Positions 10,922 to 22,215 of a stretch of DNA of 24,430 bases are shown here, in pieces (the first letter of the stretch is position 1; every line of letters starts with the position of its first letter). Made by a program: the position numbers and the translations under genes. The notes beneath the pieces are model-generated. The model was not told where the DNA came from, did not search any database, and was given only the letters and a program-made list of their open reading frames with translations. The stretch comes from Trachelipus rathkii (lineage: Eukaryota > Arthropoda > Malacostraca > Isopoda > Trachelipodidae): positions 1 to 24,430 of the forward strand of contig JABUQX010088178.1 of the NCBI GenBank assembly GCA_015478945.1, given 5' to 3'.

Positions 10922-11089
10922 TTTGCTGAAAGTGTTTTAACATGTGCTTCTGGAGAAAGTCTTGGGGCAAAGATTCAGAAGATGGCTCAAGGATCGGGAA
11001 ATGGTCTGGCTACTCGTCAACTTTCTGTCATTGCAGAAAATGCTGAGAGAAAGCTTTCATCTAGCTTCCAAGTTAGTGTCAATTTATAA
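10922..11089 (+). CDS. Unidentified open frame, possible terminal exon fragment
   Basis: A plus-strand frame reads without a stop from the end of the TA tract through TAA at 11087-11089. The 55 codons from 10922 include AESVLTCASGESLGAK, then GNGLATRQLSVIAENAERK and SSSFQVSVNL. The composition (Ser, Ala, Gly, Glu, Gln) is protein-like and unlike the AT-driven shadows around it. No start codon suits the whole frame; an AG at 10919-10920 could serve as a splice acceptor. An ATTAAA sits at about 11097-11102, just after the stop, and could be a polyadenylation signal. I do not recognise the protein. It could be an eroded host exon, part of a mobile element, or chance. The different frame at 10944-11135 looks like its shadow. 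Confidence 0.25.
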   Translation, partial: FAESVLTCASGESLGAKIQKMAQGSGNGLATRQLSVIAENAERKLSSSFQVSVNL

Positions 11090-11102
11090 CAAAATATTAA
11101 AG

Positions 11103-11496
11103 AAAAATGTTCATATTTATAATATTGGCTTCTAGCATTTACTCTTGTATTGATAAATTTAATGATCATGATTTTTTTATATATTAAAATTTGTAGGTTA
11201 TTCTTTATTTATTATGGTTTATTATATTTATTTTTTTTTTAAGTTATTTCATTTGCACTCAAAACGGGAAAAATTGCTTTACCAAGTCAAAATTTTCTCT
11301 TTATGATGCACGCACACACACTTGCATCAACAGTCCTTGGCATTCATTGAAACCTTTTAAAAAAAATATTTTTTTTAATTACTGTTAACACCTATGTTTA
11401 ATATGGCATGATCTCTTCTTTTTTAAATCGAGAACCCTTTAATGGAATCTGCAGCTTCTTGAACGGCTATAAATTGAGTAGAACCATGTTAAGAGA
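11103..11496. other. AT-rich spacer, no gene recognised
   Basis: AT-rich sequence with T-runs near 11227-11240 and 11371-11378 and a short (CA)n at about 11311-11322. No frame or motif is supported on either strand. Confidence 0.6.
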
Positions 11497-11788
11497 ATAA
11501 GGAACATGACAAATCTTAGGTTGGTTTTTATTTGTATCATATTTTGCAATTGTAATTGGAAACATAGTGAAGTAATTGTCTCAACCACACGGCTGGATAT
11601 AGTGATGCCGATTTGCACAATAGTTATCTCGAGGATATATATATATATATTAATAATATAAGGAACATGACATAACTTAGGTGGTTTTATTGTATAATTT
11701 AAATATGTAATGTAATTGGAAACAATATCGAAGAATTCCAACCAACGGTGGATGAGGATGCCATTGCACAATAGTTTATCTCGAGAAT
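11497..11788. repeat. Imperfect tandem duplication, period about 159 bases
   Basis: Two head-to-tail units: 11497-11634 and 11657-11788. Both start with AATAAGGAACATGACA or a close variant, share TGTAATTGGAAACA in the middle, and end with GCACAATAGTT(T)ATCTCGAG followed by ATAT. They differ by several substitutions and small indels. A (TA)n tract at 11634-11659 separates them. The minus-strand 110-codon frame at 11439-11771 and the plus frame at 11716-11967 run across the units and are not supported as genes. Confidence 0.85.
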
Positions 11789-11809
11789 ATCTACCGACTC
11801 GAACATATA

Positions 11810-13855
11810 AATCTCCTATATTAAAGTATATTTTCTCTCTCCATTTTCCCCTACCACCTCAACTTGATCGATTTGGCAATCCTCCTCCTCTCACCCCTTC
11901 TCCCCTCTATCTATGTTCTATCCGCCTGATACATTGTGACCGGTGTGCATGGGCTCCTGAGACTTGAACGTAGAAGGCTGCGAGCCCGCTATATTCTTCC
12001 CCGTTAGGAGTGTCTTCGAGCTGTTCCCCTTAACCTCGTCCTCAACCCTATACTCTAGTCGTCAAAACTAACACTTTCCCTCATGTTGAAGCATGCACAT
12101 TCCAACCTATCCGCGAAAAAAGGAACGCCGCTCTGATCTTCTTAACTATCGCCAATATCCCTCACCTGTTATTCTTCATCTAAGATCTCCGCGCAATCCT
12201 GATTCTCTGCATTCTTTACATATTGTCCATTCTGAATCTCCCAATCCTTCTGCAGATCGCCAGTAGGTCCTCGGCGGTCGAGTCTACTGGTGATTCCTAG
12301 TACTTTCCCATCTCATCTCACCCCATATGGTCTCTCCCGCCCCCCTAGGTCAAACCTCGGTGAGACTTCGTGGTGCTTCGCTTGCGCGACAATATTCCAA
12401 CTACGCTATTGACCGTGTATGCACGCTCACTGCGCGCGCGCTCCTTCTCCCAAGTCCCCTTCTCTGCGCCCGTTTCTTCCTTCCCTCCTCTCCTCCTTCC
12501 CTCCTATATGCAGCCCTCCTCCCTCTCTCTCTCTCGTGTAAGGGCGCGTGAAATAGTCGGTGGGGTAAAAAAAATAGAGAACCCTAATGGCGACGTAGGC
12601 CTTTTCAATTTTCTGTCATATGGTGTTCCCAGGTTTCTGCTCATACCCCCCTTAATTTTCTTTCTCCCTCTCCACCCCCCTTCCTATTGTATTCCCCCCT
12701 TTCATACACCTCTACATTCTAAATCCTCTATCACGATTAACATAGGCCGATGACTCGACCTATTCTATTTCTCAACCTATTTCAACTTCTGCTCCCACCC
12801 TCCCTACTCTCCAGATATTGCCCTCCTCGTCTAATCTTCCTCTTGATCTATTCTCCCCCTGCGATCTGAATAGAATTTCCGATTGGTCGGTCCCCCACCG
12901 AGATAGAGAGAGGCAATCTGAGAAGTCGAAGCAAATCACTACAAATAAAATCCTACACTACAATTTTACTGAGGGGGGGGTAACCTCCTCTCCTAACTTT
13001 CCTTATACTCTTTCGTACCGGTTCTCTTCGCTCTCACGCTTGTGAAACATTAAACCATCCTTGCCTCAACACACAACACAACAAATTTCTGAAAACCACA
13101 ATATCACATGCGGTTTAAGTTGCGTTTTTCAAGAAAACTGGAAAGTCCTCTCTCACACCTGCGGCGCGCGCCGACTTTTTTTTTCCTCTCCAGTTACTGC
13201 CACGATAGCAACTTCTCCTCTATATCTAAAGACAATGAGAGACAATCGAGCCTTAATGAAACAACTTAACTAAAGGGGCTTTCTTGGTTCACTTCGTGTC
13301 TTTCCCTAGGACAGCGCCGTCGAGTCAAAAGCAAAAGGCTTTATAAACTGTTCTGCACTTCTCAGTTCACTTGACCCTCTATCTTTGGCGTGCGCGTATA
13401 ATGTTGGTATTTATCTCTTTTCTGAATCATACACACAAAAAAAACCCTTCCCCCACCAAAAAAAACAGAGCGAGAGCAGGTGTTCGAAGAGAACATTACC
13501 ACTGTCCGCGTACCAACACTTTGCGACGCCCTCGTAACCATCACATGGGTGCTGTTCTGCGCACAGAGTACCTGTGGAATTGAGAAAATCACAGGATACT
13601 GAATATCGTCTGCCGCGAGAGTGCTCATTCTTTCCTGCCACCCCCCCCCCTTGTCTCTTGGAATTCTCTATATACTCATCTCCCCCTGTTTTCTGCTGAA
13701 TTTCACCTCTCTTCCATTTTATAATTCTTCTCGCTGCACGTCGAGTGCTCTTAATTTACCGCTCAGCGCACTAAATTTCCACCCGTTATTAATCACCCTC
13801 CCCTGAATAGGCTTCCCTCGTGAAGGGTGTGTGACCTACTTCACACACGAGATAT
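11810..13855 (+). mobile_element. Jockey/CR1-type LINE relic (reverse transcriptase)
   Basis: A second, unrelated LINE lineage in sense orientation, C-rich in codon use. Frame-hopping translation gives HGPE, equivalent to the xGPDG box (about 11948-11960); a block like FPSCWKHAHIQPIPKKGNRS (about 12075-12135), the classic start of Jockey/CR1 RTs; a YGFRxxRSTGD-like block (about 12258-12295); a palm block like GETSVVxLDxxKAFDRVW (about 12359-12422); GVPRFLLIPPLIFFL (12622-12666), corresponding to the GVPQGS..SP box; an intact ADDSTYS (12746-12766) holding the two catalytic aspartates; SDLNRISDWS-like (about 12850-12888); a thumb block resembling NASKTKxLH (about 12918-12957); and LWNSLYTHLPLFSAEFHLSSxL (about 13657-13715), the usual C-terminus. 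It is broken by stops and frameshifts and lacks a recognisable endonuclease, so it is 5' truncated. The open frames within 12327-13806 are its pieces or shadows. Confidence 0.78.
13812..13850 (+). other. Paired hairpins at the Jockey-like LINE 3' end
   Basis: Two adjacent inverted repeats follow the last coding homology. The first is CCCT...AGGG with a 5-base loop at about 13815-13827. The second is GTGTGTGA (13827-13834) with TCACACAC (13841-13848) around a 6-base loop. A 3'-terminal stem-loop is a plausible recognition structure for the element's reverse transcriptase; that role is inferred. Confidence 0.55.
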
Positions 13856-16020
13856 AAAAAATATAAGTTATGTATCTTATACTTATTAATTTATATATTT
13901 GCCCAAAGAATGTTTCGATTGTGACTCAATATAACTGACACAACCTAAGACGCATTTAGTTCAGCTCATTCTAAATTCACCACCCCTCTCTCTGTCGGGG
14001 GAACACAAAAAATTTCTAAATTCTTTCCTCAAAAAACAAAACAATAACGTAGTCAGATTCTTATAATCTCTATTCCTACATTCCATGTCCGCGTGACCGA
14101 ATGCAATATAATAATTTTAATATTGCGAGAGTCAATGCGAAATAATTTCTTGAATAAAATTCGAATATAATTATAAAAAAAATAAAGTACAATTTTTTTA
14201 TATTTTACTTTTTGTTATTTTTATATTTGGAGGTTATTTATTATATGTTATTATTTGTGATAATAAGACACACCCATTCACGTCTTATATACGTGAGATA
14301 GCCCCGGGAGAGAAATTTAAGAATACATATTACCCCGTTAAAAGATTATATCCACTTATTATATAAAAACCCACCCACTACCCCTATAATAGTATAAATA
14401 AGTAAGTATGAGAGGAGAGTATATATATATATTAGTATTATATAAAGGGCTAAGCCAGGAGGGGGTGAGAGGGGGCCCCTCCTGGGGGGCCACACCCCCT
14501 TGTTTTTTTTTTTGATTTATTATTAGATAAATAATATATATTAAAATTATAATACAACAATATTGCTGTGTGTGAGAGAGATATATAAAAATAGCCTGAA
14601 AGGAATACCTCCGCAGCTTAAGGAAAATGAATATCGTGAGAGCTGCCTCCCTAAATAGCGTGACCCCCCTTTGTAGAGAAATTAGAATAAATAACAGGAG
14701 GAATACAGAAAATTACTGTAATTTTGCAAATAAAAATAGATGGCATGGCAGGAAAGTGGGGCGGGAAGCAAGCAGGATGTCCTGATAGGAGGAAAAAAAT
14801 ATAAAAAATAGGTATATATATATACACCAAAAAATTTCACAATTTTTTCAAAAAACCATAGAAATTCTATTTTACTATTATTACCACAACTGTGTACCAA
14901 CGCGAGAAACAAAAGAAACCCCCATGCTCTCGCTTAAGCAATCACCATTCTCTTTTTGAGAGACAACGAGTTTGAAAGCCTTAACAAGAGCAGCATAGAA
15001 AATACGAGAGAATACAAAATATTGCCCATCGAATGATCACATATTGTCTAAAAACCACCCCTACCCCCTCTTAGTGCCTCACATACGGCTTAGTGTATTT
15101 ATATTTAAGGGGAAAAAAAAAACAGAGAGGAGAGGTGAAAAATATTAGAAAGACGAGCAGAAACAAAAAAAAGTATTTTAAAGAACATTCCGTAAAACTT
15201 TACTAGAAAACTCACCCCCCCCCGCCCCACCTTTTTTTTAAAAAAAATTTAAAAAAATTTGAACAGGGTTAAACTGGGGTTGTTTTTTTGCCACGCAAAC
15301 AATTTACTGTCTCAAAATTCTTGATACGAAATCAGCAAACCTTTAAACATCTTTCGGAAGTCACCGTAGCGTTCTAGTAATAAAGTTGTAGTCATTCCAA
15401 GGGTAAGTCGAAGTGGAAACTATCTGAAAAAGAAATATCATTAAAAACGCCCTTAGCTTTTCTCACGAATAAATATTAATGAAATTGATACAGTATAATA
15501 AAATGTTTGAAGAAATGTAGGCATATTTTGTTAAATGTTATTTATATAGACTATAAGAAGACATTAACTCTAGATGTGAAAGCCCTAGAGTTACTTTTTT
15601 TTTCATGTTTTTTAGAGGTGATATTAATTAAAAAAAAAATAGACAAAACCTTAAAGCAAAAACACGAGTAAGACAAATCCCACTCGGAGTTAAGCAATAG
15701 GATATAAACGTAATAATATATACTAATTGGAGTTTTTATTATTATATTTTTATCCACCCAAAAAAAATTTAAAATATAAAACTGAGTTACTTGTTTGTTT
15801 TTTTTATATGATATTTTATCTACAATTACTACTCTTCCCACCTACCACCTATTTATTTATTTATATCCCCATCTTTAGGGGGGGGGGAGGGTAAAATATA
15901 TCACTACTATACCCCCCAAAAAATAAGGCCAACAAACCAATTCTAAGGTTAAAGTTATTATTATTAGTTATTAATATCTGGCCCCACACAAACGTAGAGT
16001 AGCGTAGAAAACCGTATTTA
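13856..16020. other. AT-rich low-complexity region, no gene recognised
   Basis: A-rich DNA with many A, C and G runs, for example C-runs near 15217 and a G-run near 15880-15887. No coding motif is recognised on either strand. The minus-strand frames at 14682-14912 and 15551-15841 are low-complexity shadows. A GC-rich hairpin at 14455-14485 is listed separately. Confidence 0.6.
14455..14485 (+). other. GC-rich hairpin in AT-rich DNA
   Basis: CCAGGAGGGG (14455-14464) pairs perfectly with CCCCTCCTGG (14476-14485) around an 11-base loop. A competing pairing is possible between GGGGGTG (14461-14467) and CACCCCC (14493-14499). A T-run follows at about 14503-14513. In a eukaryote this should not be read as a bacterial-type terminator. 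Confidence 0.6.
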
Positions 16021-16039
16021 AAGAGATTGTGTCAACCCA

Positions 16040-16140
16040 TCGTTATTTCTGTCCCAGACGGTGTGTTGCTCTGCAGTATCAAAAAGCGAGCAAACTAAAA
16101 CCCATAGTTCTAAAGCACTCTAACTATTGGGCTATCTATT
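16040..16140 (-). repeat. Possible tRNA-derived SINE head (antisense)
   Basis: On the minus strand from about 16140, the sequence TAGCCCAATAGTTAGAGTGC resembles a tRNA A box plus D stem. It is followed about 32 bases after the A-box start by GGGTTTTAGTTTGC, a degenerate match to the GGTTCGAnTCC B box. The spacing is shorter than in a functional tRNA, so this is more likely a decayed tRNA-derived SINE than a tRNA gene. The far end is not defined. Confidence 0.35.
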
Positions 16141-16188
16141 CTTTTTTAATTTTTTCTTTTTTGTTTTTTTTTCCCCCCCTTGAAAGCA

Positions 16189-16242
16189 TCTTTAAAAAAA
16201 TTAAAATAAAAAAAAAAAAAAATAAATATAATATAAAAAAAG

Positions 16243-16295
<53 letters not shown>
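16189..16295. repeat. A-rich tract with a 49-base poly(A) run
   Basis: Mostly A with scattered T, ending in an uninterrupted run of 49 A at 16247-16295. It could be the poly(A) tail of an unrecognised sense retroelement or a simple homopolymer. Run length is unreliable in noisy reads. The plus frame at 16029-16451 crosses it and is not a gene. Confidence 0.9.
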
Positions 16296-16297
<2 letters not shown>

Positions 16298-16299
16298 TG

Positions 16300-19200
16300 A
16301 TAACAAATACGAAACAAAAATAAATAAATGTTATAAACTCCACCCACAACGCACACAAAAACCTTTCTTCACCTCCCCACACTTAAAAAGACCATCATAT
16401 CTATTCGTACAACAAGAGAGAAATAATAAGAGAAACAATGGAGACAAATGAAAGACCTCAACGAAAAAACAGAAACGGACATATACAAAAAAGAAAAGAG
16501 AGAGCATCGTCTGTATCTTATTTTTAACAGCAGTCTCCTGCTCGCATATAAAGCTAAAGCATATGATATACCCGCGAAAGAACGTATTTTTAACAAAATA
16601 AGCGAGAGAGATGTGTACTAGCACCCCCTTCTCTTATCCGCGGATCCACAAACATTGTGTATAAGATTAAAAAAACACACGTTTTCTGGTAAGATTACAC
16701 CAAACAACTATTAACAAAAGATATAAAAACACAACCCCAATAGGTCAAGCAATTACACAACATGGGAGATTACAACCACCCACCGCTGTTCACACACAAA
16801 ATTTGAGTCTTAAAAGCAAATAATATTAAAGACAGAGTTAATTATAATCAAAAAACATTTCGAGATCGAACCTGAGTTACTAACATGAGAGATTTCAATA
16901 ATTATAAATAATCATATAAATATATTAGTTACATGTGTTGAAAATAATAAAAGAAGAGAGTGCGTTTCAAACTTCACCCTTAGAGTATTTGAGAATATTA
17001 GAGTGAATGCAAGAAGTCAGGGATCTAGAATGAGAAAAGGGTATATTGAGTTGAATGCTAGTGTTACCCAAATAATCATATCCCTTATACAAAGAAAATT
17101 TTAATATAAATTCGAGAGTTTAAAATAAGCAGAAGACAAACTGCATTTATGTGTACATATAAGGAATCTGGCATATTCTAGAATTCCTATACATTTTATT
17201 GGGAGAGGAGACGAGAGAATTAGATACTAATTTGAATGTTATTAAGATCCTCCTGTACAAATTATTTATCTAAGGTCGCGAGTCAGAGTGAGTGACAAGA
17301 GATTGATATCTAAAGAATCCTGCAGCAAATAAAAGATTTTTCATTCTTATAAATTAAACATTAAAAATATTATTATAAAAAAAATATATATTAGAAATAT
17401 TAAATAATAAAATAAATAATCGAAAATATCAAGTAGTGCAACAAAAAGGAATTTAAAAAAAGGAGGTCCAAAAAAATTATTAATTTATTATCCCCTTACC
17501 CCCTCCCCTTGTCTAAATAATCCTTGATTTCAAAAATATATTTAAAAATTTTAAAAATAATCCATCCAATAATATTTTTTTAAAAAAAAATAACTTTTTT
17601 CGGGGGGGGGGACTTATTTAAAAAAAATTTTAATCAATTATTATTCCCTCACCCCCCCATAAAGAAATAAAAAAAAAATATGGAAAAGGTTTTTTCATAT
17701 GTTAAATCTTTTAAAAAAAATAATTTTTTTTTTTGGGGTTTCGTTTAAAAAAAAATACTCGAGTAGCTGATTATAAAGGTTATAAAACAAAAAAAAATAA
17801 AATAAAAAAAAAAATAAAAAACGTTATAACTCACTGCACACTACAAAGAGACAATATCCCCCACCCACTCACCCTCTCTACCCCCACGAAAAATTTCCTA
17901 ATTAATACAATGAGAAAAAATAAAAAGATAAAAATCTTTTTATGACGATCATCAATAATAACTATTTATTTATTTATCCCAAAAGGAAATAAAAAAAAAA
18001 TAAAATATAAAAAAAAAAGGCTTCAATTCTAAATGAAGAGAATTTCACCCAAAAAGAAAAAAACAAGAAAAAATGGAAAATATTTTTATTCAGCATTTTG
18101 TTATACTAAAATCCTTAAAAAAATAAAGAAAATAAAACATTTATTATTGTGATTGGAAAGGAAAGAAAAATACGTAGGAAAATAACATAAAAATAAAAAA
18201 AAAAAAAGATGTAAGGAAAAAGCGATAAAAAATTTAATAAAAGAAAAATTGAGAAAAAAAATAAAAAAAATTTTTTGTAAGGAATAGGTCTTTGGTCATG
18301 TTTTTTCCTCTCTCTTAGAAAAGGACTCTGCCCCCCTCAGCTCCTTTATTAATGAATATATAAGTAAAATATTTACCAAAGATGATATTATTAATATTTC
18401 ATCTCACAATTTTAAATTCGACAAGTCTATAAAATAAACTGATAATATCAATGAGTTCACAAAAAAGAGAAAACACTTTTTAAAACATTACTGAAAAATT
18501 ATAAATTAATTTTTTCATAATTAATATTTTTTCTTTTCAATAATACATATTCACTGAATTCTTAGAGTAAAATTCTCTAAAGCTGTTGGGCGTACTATAT
18601 AGTAAGTTTGTTGACTTAATCATCTTCTCGCACAACACAGAATGAACGCCTTATAAAACATTTCTCTGAGAGAGAGAAAGCGAGACACAGGGAACGGATT
18701 AGCTTTAGATTAAATAGAAAGAATATAAAATAAAATTTTAATCTCTAACGAGAAAATATATTAAATAATAACACAAAATAAGAGAGCCCAATTTCTTCCC
18801 CATCTAAAAAAAATCTGACCTTAATACAGCACCCAAAAAAAAAAAACCTGACACATAGAATATTTTTTCCATAACTCATTAAAAATACTTACCGAATAAT
18901 TATTTTCAATATAATATTAATTTTAAATTTCTACTATTATAATTATTACCACGACAATATATAAAAATAAATTTACCCCTAATTCAAATCTACCAGACTA
19001 CTAATATAAAATAATATATTAAACTATATATATTAAAAATTAATACAACAATAAAATTCCAAATAAATAAAAATCAATATAACTCTAAAAAAAAAACACA
19101 CGACATCATATCTAATATTTATAATTATAAAACTATACTTTTAAATTTCCACTAAATCTTATTAAATTATCCCCCCCAAAAATTTCTTAATCAAAAGTAT

Positions 19201-22200
19201 CAGAACTGCTGTAGTAACTTATAACACATTATTATCAAACATCTTTTAAATCAAATAAAGGAAGGTATGATTTATTTGCTATTGTTTCCTTAATCCCTTA
19301 TTATTATTTGTATTTAATTTTATTTTTAAAAAAATTTCCTTGTTAAAAATATATGATTAAAGATCTAATATAGAAAAAGAAAAATTATAAATTAATAATA
19401 TATAATAATTTAGTTTACAAAATTAAAAATATATAAAAAAAATATAAAAATTATTATATTTTTTGAATAATTTTAATAAGTTATATGGGAATATTTTAAA
19501 AATCGACACTTATCTGAATATAAATAAGGAATCTTAAAAAAAAAATATTTATATAAATCTTTAAACTAAATATACTACACAAAAATCGTGTCGTCGCCCC
19601 CATACCGCAAACACACACAAAGCACGCATCAACAACACCTAAGCAGCTAAAGCTAAACCAATGAAAAAAGAACAACTCTTTTTATCGCCCGACATACACT
19701 AAAGAAAACAGGTTTTAAATTCACAGTAACAATTTCACAACAATACTCTACACTAGAGACACACCAACCATATTTAAGGGGTATGATATCAACAATATAT
19801 TAATTTTACGTCGTAGAAACGAGTTTACGTAAATAGGCCTGCACTAACCCATTATTTGTGTGGTGCGCGCTCTCCACCTACCAACACCCCAACCTGAGTA
19901 TATTGACCGCTTAGACAGCCCCGCAGACACTTCCGCCCTACCTTCCACCCCCTCTATTCTCTAATTAACATGCAAAATAAATAAAAAGATACCTTTCAAA
20001 TTCCTCCCTTTATCCCTACAATCCCCCCACACTCAATATTAATTATTGCACCTAATTTAAATACCCACTATTCCTTACTCCTTAAAAAAACCTCCCCCCC
20101 CCCCACTTTATGGGAGAAAGAGGAGTGCCCACACCTCTCTCACATTACCCCGAGATATATATCTCGTAAGACACCTTCTCTTGTAAAAAAACTTTTGGTC
20201 TACTCACTTTTTATCCTCAATTTCCATCATTCACCGTGTATCCCTACTTTCAACATCTACACTATTATTGCTTGAAATAATATAAATATTTATCCCGCGT
20301 ACCACCCTTTCCATAAAGAGTGGCGCGCGCGTCCCACCTCTCACACAAAATACTAGATTATTTTTGTACGTATGAGCTTAGAGAATATCGCCTAGTAATA
20401 ATTCTTCCAAAACCCTCCCAAAACACCCAGTTCAATAATGATAACCAACACAATAATTATTATTATTGTGTATTAAAAAACTACTCCGTACACTCTCCAA
20501 TTGGGTGGTCCTCTCCTAATCTGAAAAACAAAAAACATAAGAGAAAAAAGAAACAGATATTACCGGCTGAAACTTGGCTTATATTTAATCTTCCCTTACC
20601 CCTTCAATCATAACCGCACTTTTTTTTTTTTTCTCTATCATTCTTATATTTATTATTTTAAATATATGATGTAAACTATTTTTATTTTTTTTCATTTTCT
20701 CTTCCATTATTTTTCCCTTTGGGTGGGCTATTCCAGTCTCTCCCATAATACCTGAGATTTATCCTGACGTATAGTAGTCTTGAATACTCTCGTAAACACG
20801 AAAAAGAAATTTCTAGAGTCGTCACTTTTTTTCTAGTTTGTTACACACGATCTTTACACATGTACATTTCTGTCTTCGCGCAGAGTTGCTGCTCTTCATT
20901 CGCGTTCTCATTTTCCAAAAAAAAGAGAAGACCTTGTGATTGCGCGCTCCTTCCGGATTTTATATATAAAAAACAAAAACAAACGTTATAACTAACATAT
21001 TTATTTTTTTATTCGTGTTTGATGTTATTACAGAAAACACTCTTTTTTAGATTTCTCGTGAAATATGATGTTATTTATTAGTCCGTTATATTTGGGTGTG
21101 GTACGCCGCGCCCCCGTTAAAAAGAAAAGTCCTGAATCAATAAAAAAAAACAATTCTAGGAATGAAATTAATCTTTATAGAAAAATAATATCAGAAGGAA
21201 GGAAAGAAAAAGACAGGCACACCAACACACACCACAGGAAGACCCGATTTATAGTGATCTTTGATCTCAGTAGGATAGGTGGGTTGAAAGAAACACAGTT
21301 TCTTGCTGTCCGTGGCTTCCGGCGTTGCCTGAGTTTAACATAAGATCATTTTTTGTATTCCCAAGCTATGTCAATTGCTATGGTGTGTTCTTTATATAAT
21401 GTTTTATCTCGAGCTCCCCGAAAGATTTTCAAACAAATATCGATGAAACATTTCAGAGATTGACTATCTATTAAGAGAAAAATAATAAAATGAAGAAAAA
21501 ATAAAAGTTCTTATTCTTTATACACTGTTTATAACTTAATCAAGATTTACGTTTTTACAACACAATACCCACAATTTTTAATCGCCAGCTTAATTTTATT
21601 GGGGCACCACTAACAAAACTAAACCACACACCTTACACTTCTGTCCAATCTATTTTAAATCAAATAAGACACTCCTCTATCGATCGCCTTCTATTGTCAG
21701 GATTTGATTTAAGTTCTAAAAGTTCTGCTTCAAGCAAAATTTTCTCTAATAATTTATCAATATTCACACACTGCTTAGCTATCCCCATCCCAGTCATTCC
21801 AATTTGAACACCCTTCCCAACCGCCCACCCAACTTACCCTCACCTCTGTCATATTTCACTCGTGGGATCTAACCAGAGATTCGCTCATTGATAACTAAAA
21901 AATCGTGAGGTTGGGGAGGGGTGAGGGCTAGGAAAATGAGAGATCAATAATTTTGATTATATGATCTGACGATGTTGTTAAAATAATTTATTTGTCCCAT
22001 ATTTTTTTACTATAAATTATCTATGTGCTTTTCGCGGTCTTCACCTACCTGTACACGATAAGCACCAATTCTGTTAATCACCTCCAGCCCAATCTCCGGC
22101 TACTGACATTTTCCCCTCCCCCCCCGTGCATCTATTGAGTTATGGATTCCTTCTATTTACCTCCCCCCCTCATCTCGATCTCGCGATTTTATTGTTCATA

Positions 22201-22215
22201 TTGTTACTAAAATTT
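16300..22215. other. Long A-rich low-complexity region, no gene recognised
   Basis: Very AT-rich with dense short A-runs (especially 17340-18260 and 18900-19560) and C or G homopolymers at 17601-17610 and 20094-20104. Between about 19590 and 20620 the plus strand becomes C-rich, which may mark another eroded element, but I could not match it to either LINE family. The open frames at 16331-16624, 17733-17945, 20320-20613 and 21065-21343 lack recognisable motifs and are judged chance. Confidence 0.55.
20151..20166. other. 16-base perfect palindrome
   Basis: CGAGATATATATCTCG is identical to its reverse complement. It is short, and its TA core makes it less surprising in this background. Confidence 0.7.

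Noticed and set aside
14476..14513. Stem-loop followed by a T-run, like a rho-independent terminator
   Set aside because: The window is eukaryotic and no gene ends here.
16029..16451. 140-codon plus-strand frame, the longest in the window
   Set aside because: Its length comes from the A-run at 16247-16295, read as poly-lysine.
16331..16624. 97-codon minus-strand frame rich in Phe and Leu
   Set aside because: It arises from the complement of an A-rich strand, has overlapping frames of similar length and shows no motif.
20320..20613. 97-codon plus-strand frame
   Set aside because: Low-complexity Asn, Lys and Tyr-rich product with no recognisable domain; chance is likely in this composition.
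21065..21343. 92-codon plus-strand frame
   Set aside because: Lys-rich, with no family motif and no support from neighbours; the last 30 residues look more balanced but are too short to call.
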